Source: Clostridia bacterium
Lineage (GTDB): Bacteria > Bacillota > Clostridia > Saccharofermentanales > Saccharofermentanaceae
Assembly (NCBI GenBank): GCA_016287245.1
Contig: JAEEWG010000023.1
Location: 1-48,337, forward strand
Reading direction: 5' to 3'
Length of the DNA: 48,337 nucleotides
Shown: positions 9,309 through 17,542 of the stretch, piece after piece
How positions within the stretch are numbered: position 1 is the stretch's first letter
Layout of the letters: every line of letters starts with the position of its first letter
Notes under the pieces: generated by a model
The model's input: the letters and a program-made list of their open reading frames with translations, nothing else
Told to the model about the DNA's origin: nothing
Databases searched by the model: none
Made by a program: the position numbers and the translations under genes

Positions 9309-9841
9309 TTGTCACCTCCGTCAACTTCAAGCACACATACGTCCGGAAGATTTCTGTATTTTCCCGCGTAATCGAGTCCATACCCGACGATGAACTCATC
9401 CGGCACCTCGATGCCGATGTAGTCCGCCGTGAACTCCACCTTTCTTCTGGAAGGCTTGTCAAATGCCGCGCAAACCTTGATGCTCTTCGGATTCCTCGCG
9501 AAAAGCTCCCTCTTTAGGCACTGCATCGTGACACCGGAGTCGATGATATCTTCCACGATCAGGACGTCCTTGCCCGAGATATCGTAGTCGAGGTCCTTGC
9601 GGATCTGTACGTTCCCGGACGAGACGGTACTGTTGTAATAGCTGGAGACCTGCATAAAGTCCATGATGAGCGGGCAGTCGATCTTGCGGATCAGGTCGGC
9701 CAGGAACACCGAGGCACCCTTTAAGATACCGATCACGACGATCTCACTGTCCTTGTAGTCTTCGGATATCTGGCGTCCCAGGCGCTCCACGGCTTCTGCG
9801 ATTTCATTACGGTCGATCATAACTTCAGTAATACGTTCCAT
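9305..9841 (-). CDS. hpt: Hypoxanthine phosphoribosyltransferase
   Basis: 178 residues, normal for the family. Converts hypoxanthine or guanine plus PRPP to IMP or GMP in purine salvage. The PRPP-binding signature is VEDIIDSGVT (96-105), and the flexible-loop region includes SSYYNST (66-72). The ATG follows the tilS stop directly (TAGATG), and the stop overlaps the ftsH start. The three genes are therefore tightly coupled. Confidence 0.96.
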   Translation of the reverse strand: MERITEVMIDRNEIAEAVERLGRQISEDYKDSEIVVIGILKGASVFLADLIRKIDCPLIMDFMQVSSYYNSTVSSGNVQIRKDLDYDISGKDVLIVEDIIDSGVTMQCLKRELFARNPKSIKVCAAFDKPSRRKVEFTADYIGIEVPDEFIVGYGLDYAGKYRNLPDVCVLEVDGGDK

Positions 9842-11344
9842 CTATCCGATCTCCTTTTCCGTTTCATTCATGTCGGAAAACTCTAAAGCCATCAGCTTTT
9901 CTTCCCGGTCTTCCGAACTCATCCCCTTAAACCTTTCTTCCGAAAGCGCGTCCGTAAATCCCACGGCATGCGCCAGACCCGGAAGCCATAAGGTCTCCTG
10001 CTCCCTGGCAATCAGGAGCATCCGGTCCCGAAACCTCGGCGGGATCTTGGCCTCATTCATGAATCGGCGAAGCTCCTTTCGGATCGAAGATCCGGCCCGG
10101 CTTATGGTATCGCCCGTCCTTCGGGTCCTGATGACCGCACCCTTTAAGGCCGAAGACGGAAAAAACCACGTCAAATTATTATAAACTACCTCCGCTTCTT
10201 TCTCAACAAAACGGAGCCTGATTTGCAGAAAACTTTGGAAAAAATTAATCATTTCCCCTATAGGGAGGTTCTCCAGCGCTAACTCCTCGCCCGCCAGTTC
10301 TTCCGGCACGATGACACCGATCCCCTCGATGATCCCGCCTTTTTCTTCGGGAAAAGATCCTTTCCCGGAAAGAAAGCGGATCTTCCCGCCTTCTCTTGCG
10401 GCCCTGCGATCACCGGGAAGGTCGATATATGCGGTCCCCTCATTCTTCTCACAAAGGCTTAAGATGGCTTTATAGTGGGCTTCTTCCAGATCGACCACAT
10501 CTCCGAAGCAGGAGATCGCGAATAGCCTTAAGGCCCTTCTTCGAAGCGCTTCCGGGATCTTCCTTACCTCTTCAACTGAGATCGCATCTTCCCCGTCCCC
10601 GCCGGAAGAAAGTGCATCTTCCAGGGCATTCCCCGCCAATTCATCAAGATAGTCGTTTTCTTCCCTTGTCCGCTCGGAAAGCCCGACCAGCGAGGCGACC
10701 GGATCTCTTTTCGTCCCCTCTTCGATCTTCGGGAAGACCTCGTGGCGGAAGAAGTTTCTGTCGTAGGACGGATCGTCGTTCGTGATATCGTGGCAGTAAG
10801 GGATGTCCTTCTCTTTACAGAATCCGAGGATATCTTCTTTCCGAAGGCACAGGAACGGGTGGATGATGTTCCCGTTTTTCGGGCGGATCCCGGAAAGACC
10901 CTCCATGCCGGAGCCACGGAAGATATGCATCGCCACGCTCTCCGCCTGGTCCTCCATATGGTGGGCCACGGCGATCGTGCCGTCTTCTTCCGAAAGGCTC
11001 TGAAAATAGGAATATCTTTCGATCCGGCCTGCGGTCTCCAGGCTCAGCCCGCGGTTTTCCGCGATCTTCGGGATATCCAGGTGTCTGGAAAAGAAAGGGA
11101 CCTCAAGATCTTCACAGAAATCTCTGACGGTCTTTTCGTCGGCATCCGCTTCTTTGCGGATCCCGTGGTGCACATGCGCACAAAGGATAGGAAGGTCCGG
11201 GTATTTTTGGTCACGGATCTCCTTTAAAACGAACAGAAGCGCCATCGAATCGGCGCCCCCGGATACACCGACTACCAGGCGGCTTCCCGTCAGCAATCCA
11301 TGTTTTTCGATATAGTTTTCGACCAAAGTGATCAGGTCTTCCAC
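9842..11344 (-). CDS. tilS: tRNA(Ile)-lysidine synthase TilS
   Basis: 500 residues. Modifies the wobble C of the CAU-anticodon isoleucine tRNA to lysidine, allowing AUA decoding; it is essential in most bacteria. The N-terminal ATP-pyrophosphatase P-loop SGGADS is at 28-33, followed by the HVHHGIR and DDPSYDRNFFR motifs of the N-type domain. The C-terminal substrate-binding domain includes RTRRTGDTI and RRFMNEAKIPPRFRD. The start is GTG (11342-11344) and abuts the dnaB stop codon (TAAGTG), which suggests coupled translation. It heads the tilS-hpt-ftsH series. Confidence 0.96.
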   Translation of the reverse strand: MEDLITLVENYIEKHGLLTGSRLVVGVSGGADSMALLFVLKEIRDQKYPDLPILCAHVHHGIRKEADADEKTVRDFCEDLEVPFFSRHLDIPKIAENRGLSLETAGRIERYSYFQSLSEEDGTIAVAHHMEDQAESVAMHIFRGSGMEGLSGIRPKNGNIIHPFLCLRKEDILGFCKEKDIPYCHDITNDDPSYDRNFFRHEVFPKIEEGTKRDPVASLVGLSERTREENDYLDELAGNALEDALSSGGDGEDAISVEEVRKIPEALRRRALRLFAISCFGDVVDLEEAHYKAILSLCEKNEGTAYIDLPGDRRAAREGGKIRFLSGKGSFPEEKGGIIEGIGVIVPEELAGEELALENLPIGEMINFFQSFLQIRLRFVEKEAEVVYNNLTWFFPSSALKGAVIRTRRTGDTISRAGSSIRKELRRFMNEAKIPPRFRDRMLLIAREQETLWLPGLAHAVGFTDALSEERFKGMSSEDREEKLMALEFSDMNETEKEIG

Positions 11345-13084
11345 TTATTCACTCCCGCCCGGGAACTGTCCCGGATCATCGAAGAAACCGGGTTCAGAGG
11401 AACCCTCATCTCCGTAATTGTCCTTTGCCCAGTCGATCTCATCGAGTTCGACCATCTCCATGGAGGAATCGCCTCCCATAAAAGCGGCATCCAGCGCCAT
11501 GGATTCGTTATTCTTCGGAGAAGGCGCGGCCTTCGGGCCCTCTTCCTTTCTCTGCTCGATAAAATCATTCGGTATATCGAGGCCCGGTTCGGTGAAGAGT
11601 TCGTCCGGGATCGCGATATTGTCGTACGCGCTCGGCGGCGGTGCATCCTGATCCGAAGGACCCTTCGGCGCATACGGATCGTTCTTTTCTCTTTCGAAGA
11701 AGGTCGTACGCGAGCCGTTCCAGGAGAGGAATACGTCTTTGGTCGGACCCTGACGGTTCTTCGCCACGATGATCATGGCTCTCTGGATCTCTTCCTCGTC
11801 GTTCTTCTTGAACTTGCTCTGATTATTGTTCTCTTCCTCATCGTCCGGCGCTTCCTTGTGCTTATAGTAATCCGGACGGTGAATGAACATGACCATATCG
11901 GCGTCCTGCTCGATCGCACCGGAGTCACGAAGGTCGGAAAGAACCGGTCTATGGTCGTCACGGCGCTCCGATTCACGGGAGAGCTGTGCGAGAGCGATGA
12001 CCGGAACCGCGAGTTCCTTGGCCATGAGCTTCAAGGCACGGGAAATATCCGATACTTCCTGCTGACGGCTGGAATTCGTTCTCGTGGTCGCCGGCTGCAT
12101 GAGCTGGAGATAGTCGATACAGATCAGTCCGAGCTTTCTTCCGAGGCGGTTCTGCAGTTCTCTGCAGCGTGTCAGGATCTCGGCGGTATTTAAGCCCGAG
12201 TGCTCGTCGATATAAAGCGGGGTCTTACCTAAGGTCGGCATGGAGCCGCGGATCTTCTCGAGATCGTCAGAGGTAAGCCTCTTGGAATTCTGCAGGTTAG
12301 AGATCGAGATATCGCAGCGGGACGCGAGGATACGGTTCGCGATCTCCTGCGCGTTCATCTCGAGGCTGAAGAAAGCGACCGGCACCTTATCCTTCAGGGC
12401 GACATTAATGGCGACGTTAATAACGAAAGCCGATTTACCCATGGAAGGACGGGCCGCCACGATGGTGAGCGTACCGGGCCTAAATCCGTTGGTAACGTGG
12501 TCGAGCTGTGTAAAATGGCTTCTTACCACGTTCTCATTCTGCGGTTTAACAATGTTATCTATGGTGCTGACGAGGATCTCTTTTAAGGATTTGAGCGCTT
12601 CATCCGAAGTATTGTGGTCACGAAGCTCCGCCAGGCGGGAGATCGCGATCTCGATGAGGTTTCCGGGCTCCGTCTCGCCTTCGTAGGTCTGGCGGGTCAG
12701 ATCCTCCATGGACTTGATGAGTTTTCGGGAAAGAGCCTTTTCCCGAACGATCTTGATATATTCCTCGTAGTTGGAGATCAGGGCATGCGCATCAACGATG
12801 GAGCTTAAGTACTCCATGCCGCCGACCTTTTCCAGTTCGCCCTGCTTCTTCAGTTCGTCGCCGACGGTAATGAGATCGATGGACTTACTCTCGGAGTAGA
12901 GGTGATAGATCGTCTCGTAGATCTTCTGGTGTGCAGGAGAATAGAAATCATCCGCCAGGAGACGGGACGTGATCTGCGTCAGATACTGGTCCGAATCCAG
13001 ACAGCAGCACAGGATCGCCACCTCCGCTTCGTTATTCTGCGGGGGGACACGGGTCATGATCGATCTACTATCCGTCTGTGCCAT
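11345..13084 (-). CDS. dnaB: Replicative DNA helicase DnaB
   Basis: 579 residues, about 120 longer than a typical DnaB. The N-terminal domain begins RVPPQNNEAEVAILCCCL and the RecA-type ATPase has Walker A ARPSMGKS (211-218), with EMNAQEIANRIL and the IDYLQLM Walker B region behind it. The conserved AQLSRESERRDDHRPVLSDL block and RHRPD-type end (MFIHRPDYY) are present. The extra C-terminal 110 residues are acidic, Pro/Ser-rich and probably disordered. It is the hexameric helicase that opens the fork. It follows rplI, a very common Firmicutes pairing, and abuts tilS. Confidence 0.97.
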   Translation of the reverse strand: MAQTDSRSIMTRVPPQNNEAEVAILCCCLDSDQYLTQITSRLLADDFYSPAHQKIYETIYHLYSESKSIDLITVGDELKKQGELEKVGGMEYLSSIVDAHALISNYEEYIKIVREKALSRKLIKSMEDLTRQTYEGETEPGNLIEIAISRLAELRDHNTSDEALKSLKEILVSTIDNIVKPQNENVVRSHFTQLDHVTNGFRPGTLTIVAARPSMGKSAFVINVAINVALKDKVPVAFFSLEMNAQEIANRILASRCDISISNLQNSKRLTSDDLEKIRGSMPTLGKTPLYIDEHSGLNTAEILTRCRELQNRLGRKLGLICIDYLQLMQPATTRTNSSRQQEVSDISRALKLMAKELAVPVIALAQLSRESERRDDHRPVLSDLRDSGAIEQDADMVMFIHRPDYYKHKEAPDDEEENNNQSKFKKNDEEEIQRAMIIVAKNRQGPTKDVFLSWNGSRTTFFEREKNDPYAPKGPSDQDAPPPSAYDNIAIPDELFTEPGLDIPNDFIEQRKEEGPKAAPSPKNNESMALDAAFMGGDSSMEMVELDEIDWAKDNYGDEGSSEPGFFDDPGQFPGGSE

Positions 13085-13118
13085 CTGCTACTCCTCGTAT
13101 ATCCGGAAAGTTATACTA

Positions 13119-13565
13119 TTACTCAGCTGCGACTACTTCCACATTGACCTTTACGCTGACCTGTGTGTGCAGCTTGGCGGTCACTTCGTAGGTGCCGAGG
13201 GTCTTGATCGGGTTCTTGATCACGACGTTCTTCTTATCTACGTCAAAACCGGCCTTCTTGATGGCATCGGCTACGTCCATAGCCGTAACGGCACCGTAGA
13301 GACGTCCGCCCTCACCTGTCTTGACGGAAAGCGTAACGGTCTTGCCGTCGAGGAGCTTACCGTTGGCTTTTGCCTCTTCGAGCTGACGGCGTGCGTGCTC
13401 GGCTTCAGAGCCCTTCTTGAGCTTGTTTTTATTCATGTTATCGGCGTTAGCTTCTACCGCCAGTTTCTTCTTCAGAAGGAAGTTTCTGGCATACCCGTCA
13501 TTTACCTCGACAATATCGTCTTTCTTGCCCAGACCTTTGACATCCGATAATAAAATGCACTTCAT
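13119..13565 (-). CDS. rplI: Ribosomal protein bL9
   Basis: 148 residues. Starts [21 protein letters not shown] and continues [15 protein letters not shown], the conserved bL9 N-terminal domain that binds 23S rRNA; a long helix and a C-terminal domain follow. An upstream in-frame ATG at 13626-13628 would add 21 basic residues, but GGAGGAAG sits just before the chosen ATG and the family starts there. It is the first gene of rplI-dnaB-tilS-hpt-ftsH. A terminator hairpin lies only 48 bases upstream, so its own promoter must be close or inside that hairpin region; I see no clear -35. Confidence 0.96.
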   Translation of the reverse strand: MKCILLSDVKGLGKKDDIVEVNDGYARNFLLKKKLAVEANADNMNKNKLKKGSEAEHARRQLEEAKANGKLLDGKTVTLSVKTGEGGRLYGAVTAMDVADAIKKAGFDVDKKNVVIKNPIKTLGTYEVTAKLHTQVSVKVNVEVVAAE

Positions 13566-13613
13566 GTTTTCTTCCTCCAAGTTTCCTTTTTTCCGTGTTT
13601 TCCGCCGTTTTCG

Positions 13614-13658
13614 GCAAAAAATAAGCACCCGGATCTGTCCGATACGAGTGCTTATTAT
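13614..13658 (-). terminator. Terminator of the rpsF-ssb-rpsR operon
   Basis: On the minus strand, AATAAGCAC and GTGCTTATT arms enclose a 19-base loop and are followed by TTTTTT. It separates rpsR from rplI, so the two operons are distinct apart from read-through. Confidence 0.82.
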
Positions 13659-13737
13659 TATAAACTGTTCAAGCAGTTATGTAAACGAAAAATGAGAGGG
13701 AAGCTTTGTAGTATAAACTACAGGGAACTTCGATCCA

Positions 13738-14013
13738 TTACTCTGCTACAAACGGCAGAAGTGCTACATGTCTTGCACGCTTGATAGCGATCGTGAGCTC
13801 TCTCTGGTGCTTAGCGCAGTTACCTGTCATACGCTTCGGCAGGATCTTGCCGCGCTCAGAAACGAACTTGCGAAGACGAGCAACGTCCTTGTAATCGATC
13901 ACATCGATCTTATCAGCGCAGAAAGCACAGACCTTTCTTCTGGAACGTCTCTGCTTCATGCCGCGGTCACCGAACTCACGTCCGGCTGCCTTAGGTGCTC
14001 TATTTTCAGCCAT
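13738..14013 (-). CDS. rpsR: Ribosomal protein bS18
   Basis: 91 residues. It contains the bS18 core: [17 protein letters not shown], then [18 protein letters not shown] and [23 protein letters not shown]. bS18 sits on the 30S platform as a heterodimer with bS6, whose gene starts the operon. The two N-terminal cysteines and the later Cys-x2-His suggest the zinc-binding (C+) form of bS18. The ssb stop lies 51 bases upstream. Confidence 0.97.
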   Translation of the reverse strand: MAENRAPKAAGREFGDRGMKQRRSRRKVCAFCADKIDVIDYKDVARLRKFVSERGKILPKRMTGNCAKHQRELTIAIKRARHVALLPFVAE

Positions 14014-14064
14014 GGTAGTGTAATCTCCTTTCGAAAAATACCGGACACGCTTTGTGTCCTCTCC

Positions 14065-14553
14065 TTAATAACCCATTACGTCAAAAGGAAGCTGTGAACT
14101 ATCGTCCGAATCCATGGAAGCCTCAAAGCCCGGATCGATCTGCTGGGCCGGCGGAGGTGTCTGTGTTACGACAGATGCCGTAGAAGACGGTGCCGGAGCA
14201 CTCTGTGCGGGCTGGGCGGAAGATCCCTGTGACTCATTTCTGGTGTCGACGAATTCGATCTCATCTACGACCACTTCTGTCACGTATCTCTTCTGACCAT
14301 TCTGATCGTCATAGCTTCTGGACTGCAGGGAACCGACCACTGCGATACGGGAACCCTTGTGGAAATAGTTTCCGAGAAGAGTAGCCTGCTGACGCCATGC
14401 AACACAGTTGATGAAATCGGACTGGCGCTCGCCGTTCTGGCTCTTAAAACGTCTGTCACAGGCGATCGTGAAAGAACAAACCGCGATATTGCTCGGAGTC
14501 TGCTTCACTTCCGGATCTTTGGTCAATCTACCCATTAAAATTACTTTGTTCAT
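14065..14553 (-). CDS. ssb: Single-stranded DNA-binding protein
   Basis: 162 residues. The OB-fold N-terminus is typical: MNKVILMGRLTKDPEVK, then FTIACDR and DFINCVAWR. A Ser/Pro/Ala/Gln-rich linker follows (about residues 112-145). Most bacterial SSBs end in an acidic tip DDDLPF that recruits partner proteins; here the tip is DSDDSSQLPF followed by five further residues (DVMGY), so the LPF is not C-terminal. The gene lies between rpsF and rpsR, the standard Firmicutes operon. Confidence 0.97.
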   Translation of the reverse strand: MNKVILMGRLTKDPEVKQTPSNIAVCSFTIACDRRFKSQNGERQSDFINCVAWRQQATLLGNYFHKGSRIAVVGSLQSRSYDDQNGQKRYVTEVVVDEIEFVDTRNESQGSSAQPAQSAPAPSSTASVVTQTPPPAQQIDPGFEASMDSDDSSQLPFDVMGY

Positions 14554-14576
14554 AGTCGTTACTCCCTTTTACCTAA

Positions 14577-14864
14577 TTACTCCTCAATGCGGATAACAAG
14601 GAAACGCAGTACGCCTTCTGTGATCTTCAACACACGCTCGATCTCCTTCGGGAAATCCGCTTCAGATGTGAAGTTGAACAGAAGATAGAAACCGTCTTTC
14701 TGGTCCTGGATCTCGTAAGCCATACGCTTCATGCCAAGGGACTCCATCGAATCGATCGTCGCACCGGATTCGATCTTCGCCTTGATTGCATCTGTGGTCG
14801 AAGTAATACCTTCGTCACCGAGTACCGGGCTCAGAACTACCATCATCTCATACTTGTTCGCCAT
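14577..14864 (-). CDS. rpsF: Ribosomal protein bS6
   Basis: 95 residues. Starts MANKYEMMVVLSPVLGDEG and contains YEIQDQKDGFYLLFNF and LRFLVIRIEE, as expected of bS6. It pairs with bS18 on the 30S platform. GGAGGAGG precedes the ATG. It is the first gene of rpsF-ssb-rpsR and is preceded by a promoter and a structured leader that could bind the S6:S18 dimer. Confidence 0.97.
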   Translation of the reverse strand: MANKYEMMVVLSPVLGDEGITSTTDAIKAKIESGATIDSMESLGMKRMAYEIQDQKDGFYLLFNFTSEADFPKEIERVLKITEGVLRFLVIRIEE

Positions 14865-14887
14865 GATTTTTCACCTCCTCCTGGACT

Positions 14888-14930
14888 AGAACGGCTCTCA
14901 TACCCTATCGATGAGAGCGAGGATAATTCT
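14888..14930 (-). promoter_or_regulatory. Structured rpsF leader, probable S6:S18-binding RNA
   Basis: On the minus strand: a lower stem AGAA/TTCT, an internal loop with CCG on the 3' side, and an 8-bp upper stem GCTCTCAT/ATGAGAGC. A hairpin with an unpaired CCG ahead of rpsF is the known layout of the S6:S18 autoregulatory leader found in many bacteria. I matched the layout, not a covariance model. Confidence 0.6.
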
Positions 14931-14971
14931 TACACACTATATATGTATCTGCATCCTTCGCAGCACGTGAT

Positions 14972-15000
14972 AGGATATCACATGTAATACGGACGGTCAA
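14972..15000 (-). promoter_or_regulatory. Promoter of rpsF-ssb-rpsR
   Basis: On the minus strand, TTGACC (14995-15000), a 17-base spacer ending TGA, then TATCCT (14972-14977). The TGn just before the -10 makes it an extended -10 promoter. Confidence 0.78.
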
Positions 15001-15385
15001 GCCTCATAGCCCATTTTCGAAAAACCATGTCCCGTTTCTCCGCCCTGCGGGCTGAAAAATGTCTGTTTTCCGGGGCGGTTCACCGCATCACCTCGGCGGG
15101 ATCCGCCATCCGACAAGAATATTATAGCGCAGCCCTTTTCCCCCCGCTATATGATATAAGCGTTATTTTGGACAGATTTCACTAAAAAGTCTCTTATGTT
15201 TTTTCAGTCCGAAAAGAAACGGTCTCCCGAAATATTTCTTCCGAAAGGCTCTTTTATCTTCGAATCGTCACTAATCAGTAATCAATGAGTTACCAATTAT
15301 ATACCTATAGGAGTTTAAGATATGGAGTAAACGGGGTGGTCCCGTCTTGTCTCGTGTTTTATCTGAAAACTATGGGGGAAATAGT
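15001..15385 (+). other. Intergenic region between divergent operons
   Basis: About 385 bases between the rpsF promoter and the beta-helix gene. No ORF with a good ribosome binding site and no clear terminator are seen. A TTGGAC at about 15169 and several AT-rich -10-like words occur, but none has convincing spacing. The plus-strand promoter of the 15386 gene must lie here. Confidence 0.5.
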
Positions 15386-17383
15386 ATGAAAAGTACACTG
15401 AAAAAGAATCTGTCTATGGTCTGCGCCTTTACTATGCTTCTCGGCGTGGTCACCATAATGCCCGGTGCCAGATCAAGGGCCGATGCCACTCTGGTCGCAG
15501 GCGATGAGCTTCCGGCCACATCCGGCACCTATGTTCTGGGCGAATCCATCGAAGTTACAAAGGAGGCGGTGATCCCATCCGGCGAGAGCGTCGTGATCGA
15601 CTTAAACGGAAATACGCTTCATATGGGCGACTCTTTCCGTTTTTACACGATCGAAGGAACGCTGACGGTCAAAGATACATCCGCCCAGGAGGCCGGATGC
15701 TTTATCGGCAACAGCAGCATCCCGTCCGGCGAAAACGGCGGTATCTTCCTTGTAAAGTCCGGCGGAATCCTGAATCTTCAAAGCGGAAGTCTTCTTTCCG
15801 GAAAAGTGACGGAATCCCAGGCCTCTGTCCTCACTAACCCGAAAGGACTTGGCGGCGCCGTCTATTGCGCAGGAACCTTTAACATGACCGGTGGCAGCAT
15901 CAAAGGCTGCCGGGCAGAAGCAGGCGGTGCGGTCTTCGTTCCTCAGGCGGGTACATTCAACATGTCCGGCGGAGAGCTGCAGCTCAATACCGCCGTCAGT
16001 GCCGGTGGCGCCATCTGTATCGGTGGGTCGGGAACTCCGGGCACTCTCAGATTATCCGGAAATGCAGCTATCTACGAAAACACCTGTAATCACGTCTATC
16101 CGATCGATGCAATAAGTCCGCAGAAAAATGCTTCTGCGGCAGGCGGAGGTATCTGCGCGGTTTTCAGTAACAACATATCCGTCAGCGGCAATGTCCGGAT
16201 CAGCGATAATACATGCGGGTATTCCCCGACAGATCCCAGAAACAACCTCTATTTTACCTTGCCGGCTGCAGTACTTACGATCAGCGGATCTCTGGGAAGC
16301 GGCGCGGATATCCATTTCGACAGAGCGGATTCGACCCTCGTCTCCGGCATGGGAGAAGATGCAGCAACATATACGAGCGGTCTTAGCGGAAACGGCACAG
16401 CCGCAAGTTTCACATGCGACCGTGCAGAATTCTCGTTCGTGGAAAATGAAAATGGCGAGCTCATCCTGAAGGACAATTCCCAGCAGCAGCAGCAGGAAGT
16501 CACACTCGGCATTTCCGGTTATAACGTCAGTCTCGGCGGCGATATCGCTCTGAATGCGTATATCACCGTACCGGAAGATAAAGACGTGGAGAAGCTTTCC
16601 GTTTCTGCGACCTATTCCTACCTGGTCGAAAAGAATGGCAAGAACAAGACGGAGACAAACACTTTCAGTTTTACCTCCGGCGACATGGTCCTCGATCCGG
16701 ACCACGGATATAAGATCTCTGTCCCGGTAGAATCCGCCTGTATGACATCGGAGATCACCTTCACGCTCACCTACGACGGGGAGGAACTGCCGGATACATA
16801 TACAACCACGGTCAACAATTATGCGAACACCCTGATCGGTAAGACATCGACCTCATCTTCGGATAAGGAGACACTTAAGAAACTCCTTATCTACGGACTT
16901 TATGCCCAGAAGCAGTTCGAGATCAACCTTTCGGAACTGCCTTCCGGAAATGGTGTCTCTTACGATCCTTCCGGTCCTTCTTCCTATCTCGTCGACGCAC
17001 CGTTTGGCGGTTTTACTGATCCGGCGCATAAAGATCTCTACGTCGGGGCATCGGTCGTATTCCTGACCACCAACAAGGTCAAGTTCTACTTTACCGAAGC
17101 TGTGGATTTCGCAGTACAGTACGAGGACGACGGAATCTGGAAAGAGATCACGCCGAAAAAGTCCGGAGGATACTATGTCTATATTCTGGACGGTCCTTAT
17201 GGCATCGGCTTCCCGGCCACGACCTACTCCCAGGGCTTCTCGATCCGTATCGGTACGACCGAGTATCCGGGCTGCTACTCCATAGTAAGATATCTGGAAT
17301 CCGTCATGGCAAGCAGCAGCACATCCCAGAGCATGAAGAACCTTGCGAAAGCCTATTACAATTTCGCATCGAGCATATACTGA
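15386..17383 (+). CDS. Secreted beta-helix-like (adhesin-type) protein
   Basis: 665 residues. MKSTLKKNLSMVCAFTMLLG begins a signal peptide, cleaved probably near ARSRADA. Residues about 50-330 contain repeated right-handed beta-helix-like rungs: GGIFLVKSGGILNLQSG, GTFNMTGGSIKGC, GGAVFVPQAGTFNMSGG, GTLRLSGNAAIYENT, with GGAV/GGAI turns. The C-terminal 330 residues are non-repetitive and beta-rich. No cell-wall sorting LPxTG or membrane anchor is visible, so it is either released or held by another protein. An upstream ATG at 15347 is possible, but GGGGGAA fits the chosen start. It lies 43 bases ahead of the 37-codon peptide gene with no terminator, so it may be the first gene of that cluster. 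Surface protein is a sound call; the partner is unknown. Confidence 0.8.
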   Translation: MKSTLKKNLSMVCAFTMLLGVVTIMPGARSRADATLVAGDELPATSGTYVLGESIEVTKEAVIPSGESVVIDLNGNTLHMGDSFRFYTIEGTLTVKDTSAQEAGCFIGNSSIPSGENGGIFLVKSGGILNLQSGSLLSGKVTESQASVLTNPKGLGGAVYCAGTFNMTGGSIKGCRAEAGGAVFVPQAGTFNMSGGELQLNTAVSAGGAICIGGSGTPGTLRLSGNAAIYENTCNHVYPIDAISPQKNASAAGGGICAVFSNNISVSGNVRISDNTCGYSPTDPRNNLYFTLPAAVLTISGSLGSGADIHFDRADSTLVSGMGEDAATYTSGLSGNGTAASFTCDRAEFSFVENENGELILKDNSQQQQQEVTLGISGYNVSLGGDIALNAYITVPEDKDVEKLSVSATYSYLVEKNGKNKTETNTFSFTSGDMVLDPDHGYKISVPVESACMTSEITFTLTYDGEELPDTYTTTVNNYANTLIGKTSTSSSDKETLKKLLIYGLYAQKQFEINLSELPSGNGVSYDPSGPSSYLVDAPFGGFTDPAHKDLYVGASVVFLTTNKVKFYFTEAVDFAVQYEDDGIWKEITPKKSGGYYVYILDGPYGIGFPATTYSQGFSIRIGTTEYPGCYSIVRYLESVMASSSTSQSMKNLAKAYYNFASSIY

Positions 17384-17426
17384 GTCATTGATCTATTCCC
17401 AAAGAAAGCGAGGACGAGTATTATAT

Positions 17427-17540
17427 ATGGAGAATAAAGAAAATAATATATATGAACCATTAAAGATCGAAGTGATATACTTTGATAGTGAGGACGTGAT
17501 CCTCACCAGTGAAGACGACTTTGACGGAGAGATTACATAA
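17427..17540 (+). CDS. 37-residue acidic peptide, candidate modified-peptide precursor
   Basis: Starts MENKENNIYEPLKIEVIY and continues FDSEDVILTSEDDFDGEIT. There is no Cys and there are many Asp/Glu. It has the pattern Y-x-x-(P)-x-x-E-V-I-x-F-x-x-E-D-V-I-x-T-S, which I recall from many unnamed short Clostridia peptides; that recollection was not checked by search. GAGGA lies 12 bases before the ATG, and the stop is 2 bases before the next gene, so translation is coupled. Downstream are a PqqD-like protein, a peptidase, a kinase-like protein and an exporter, the setting expected of a ribosomally made, modified peptide. The EDVIxTS segment would be the recognition or modification site. A small structural role is the alternative. 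Confidence 0.65.
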   Translation: MENKENNIYEPLKIEVIYFDSEDVILTSEDDFDGEIT

Positions 17541-17542
17541 AT

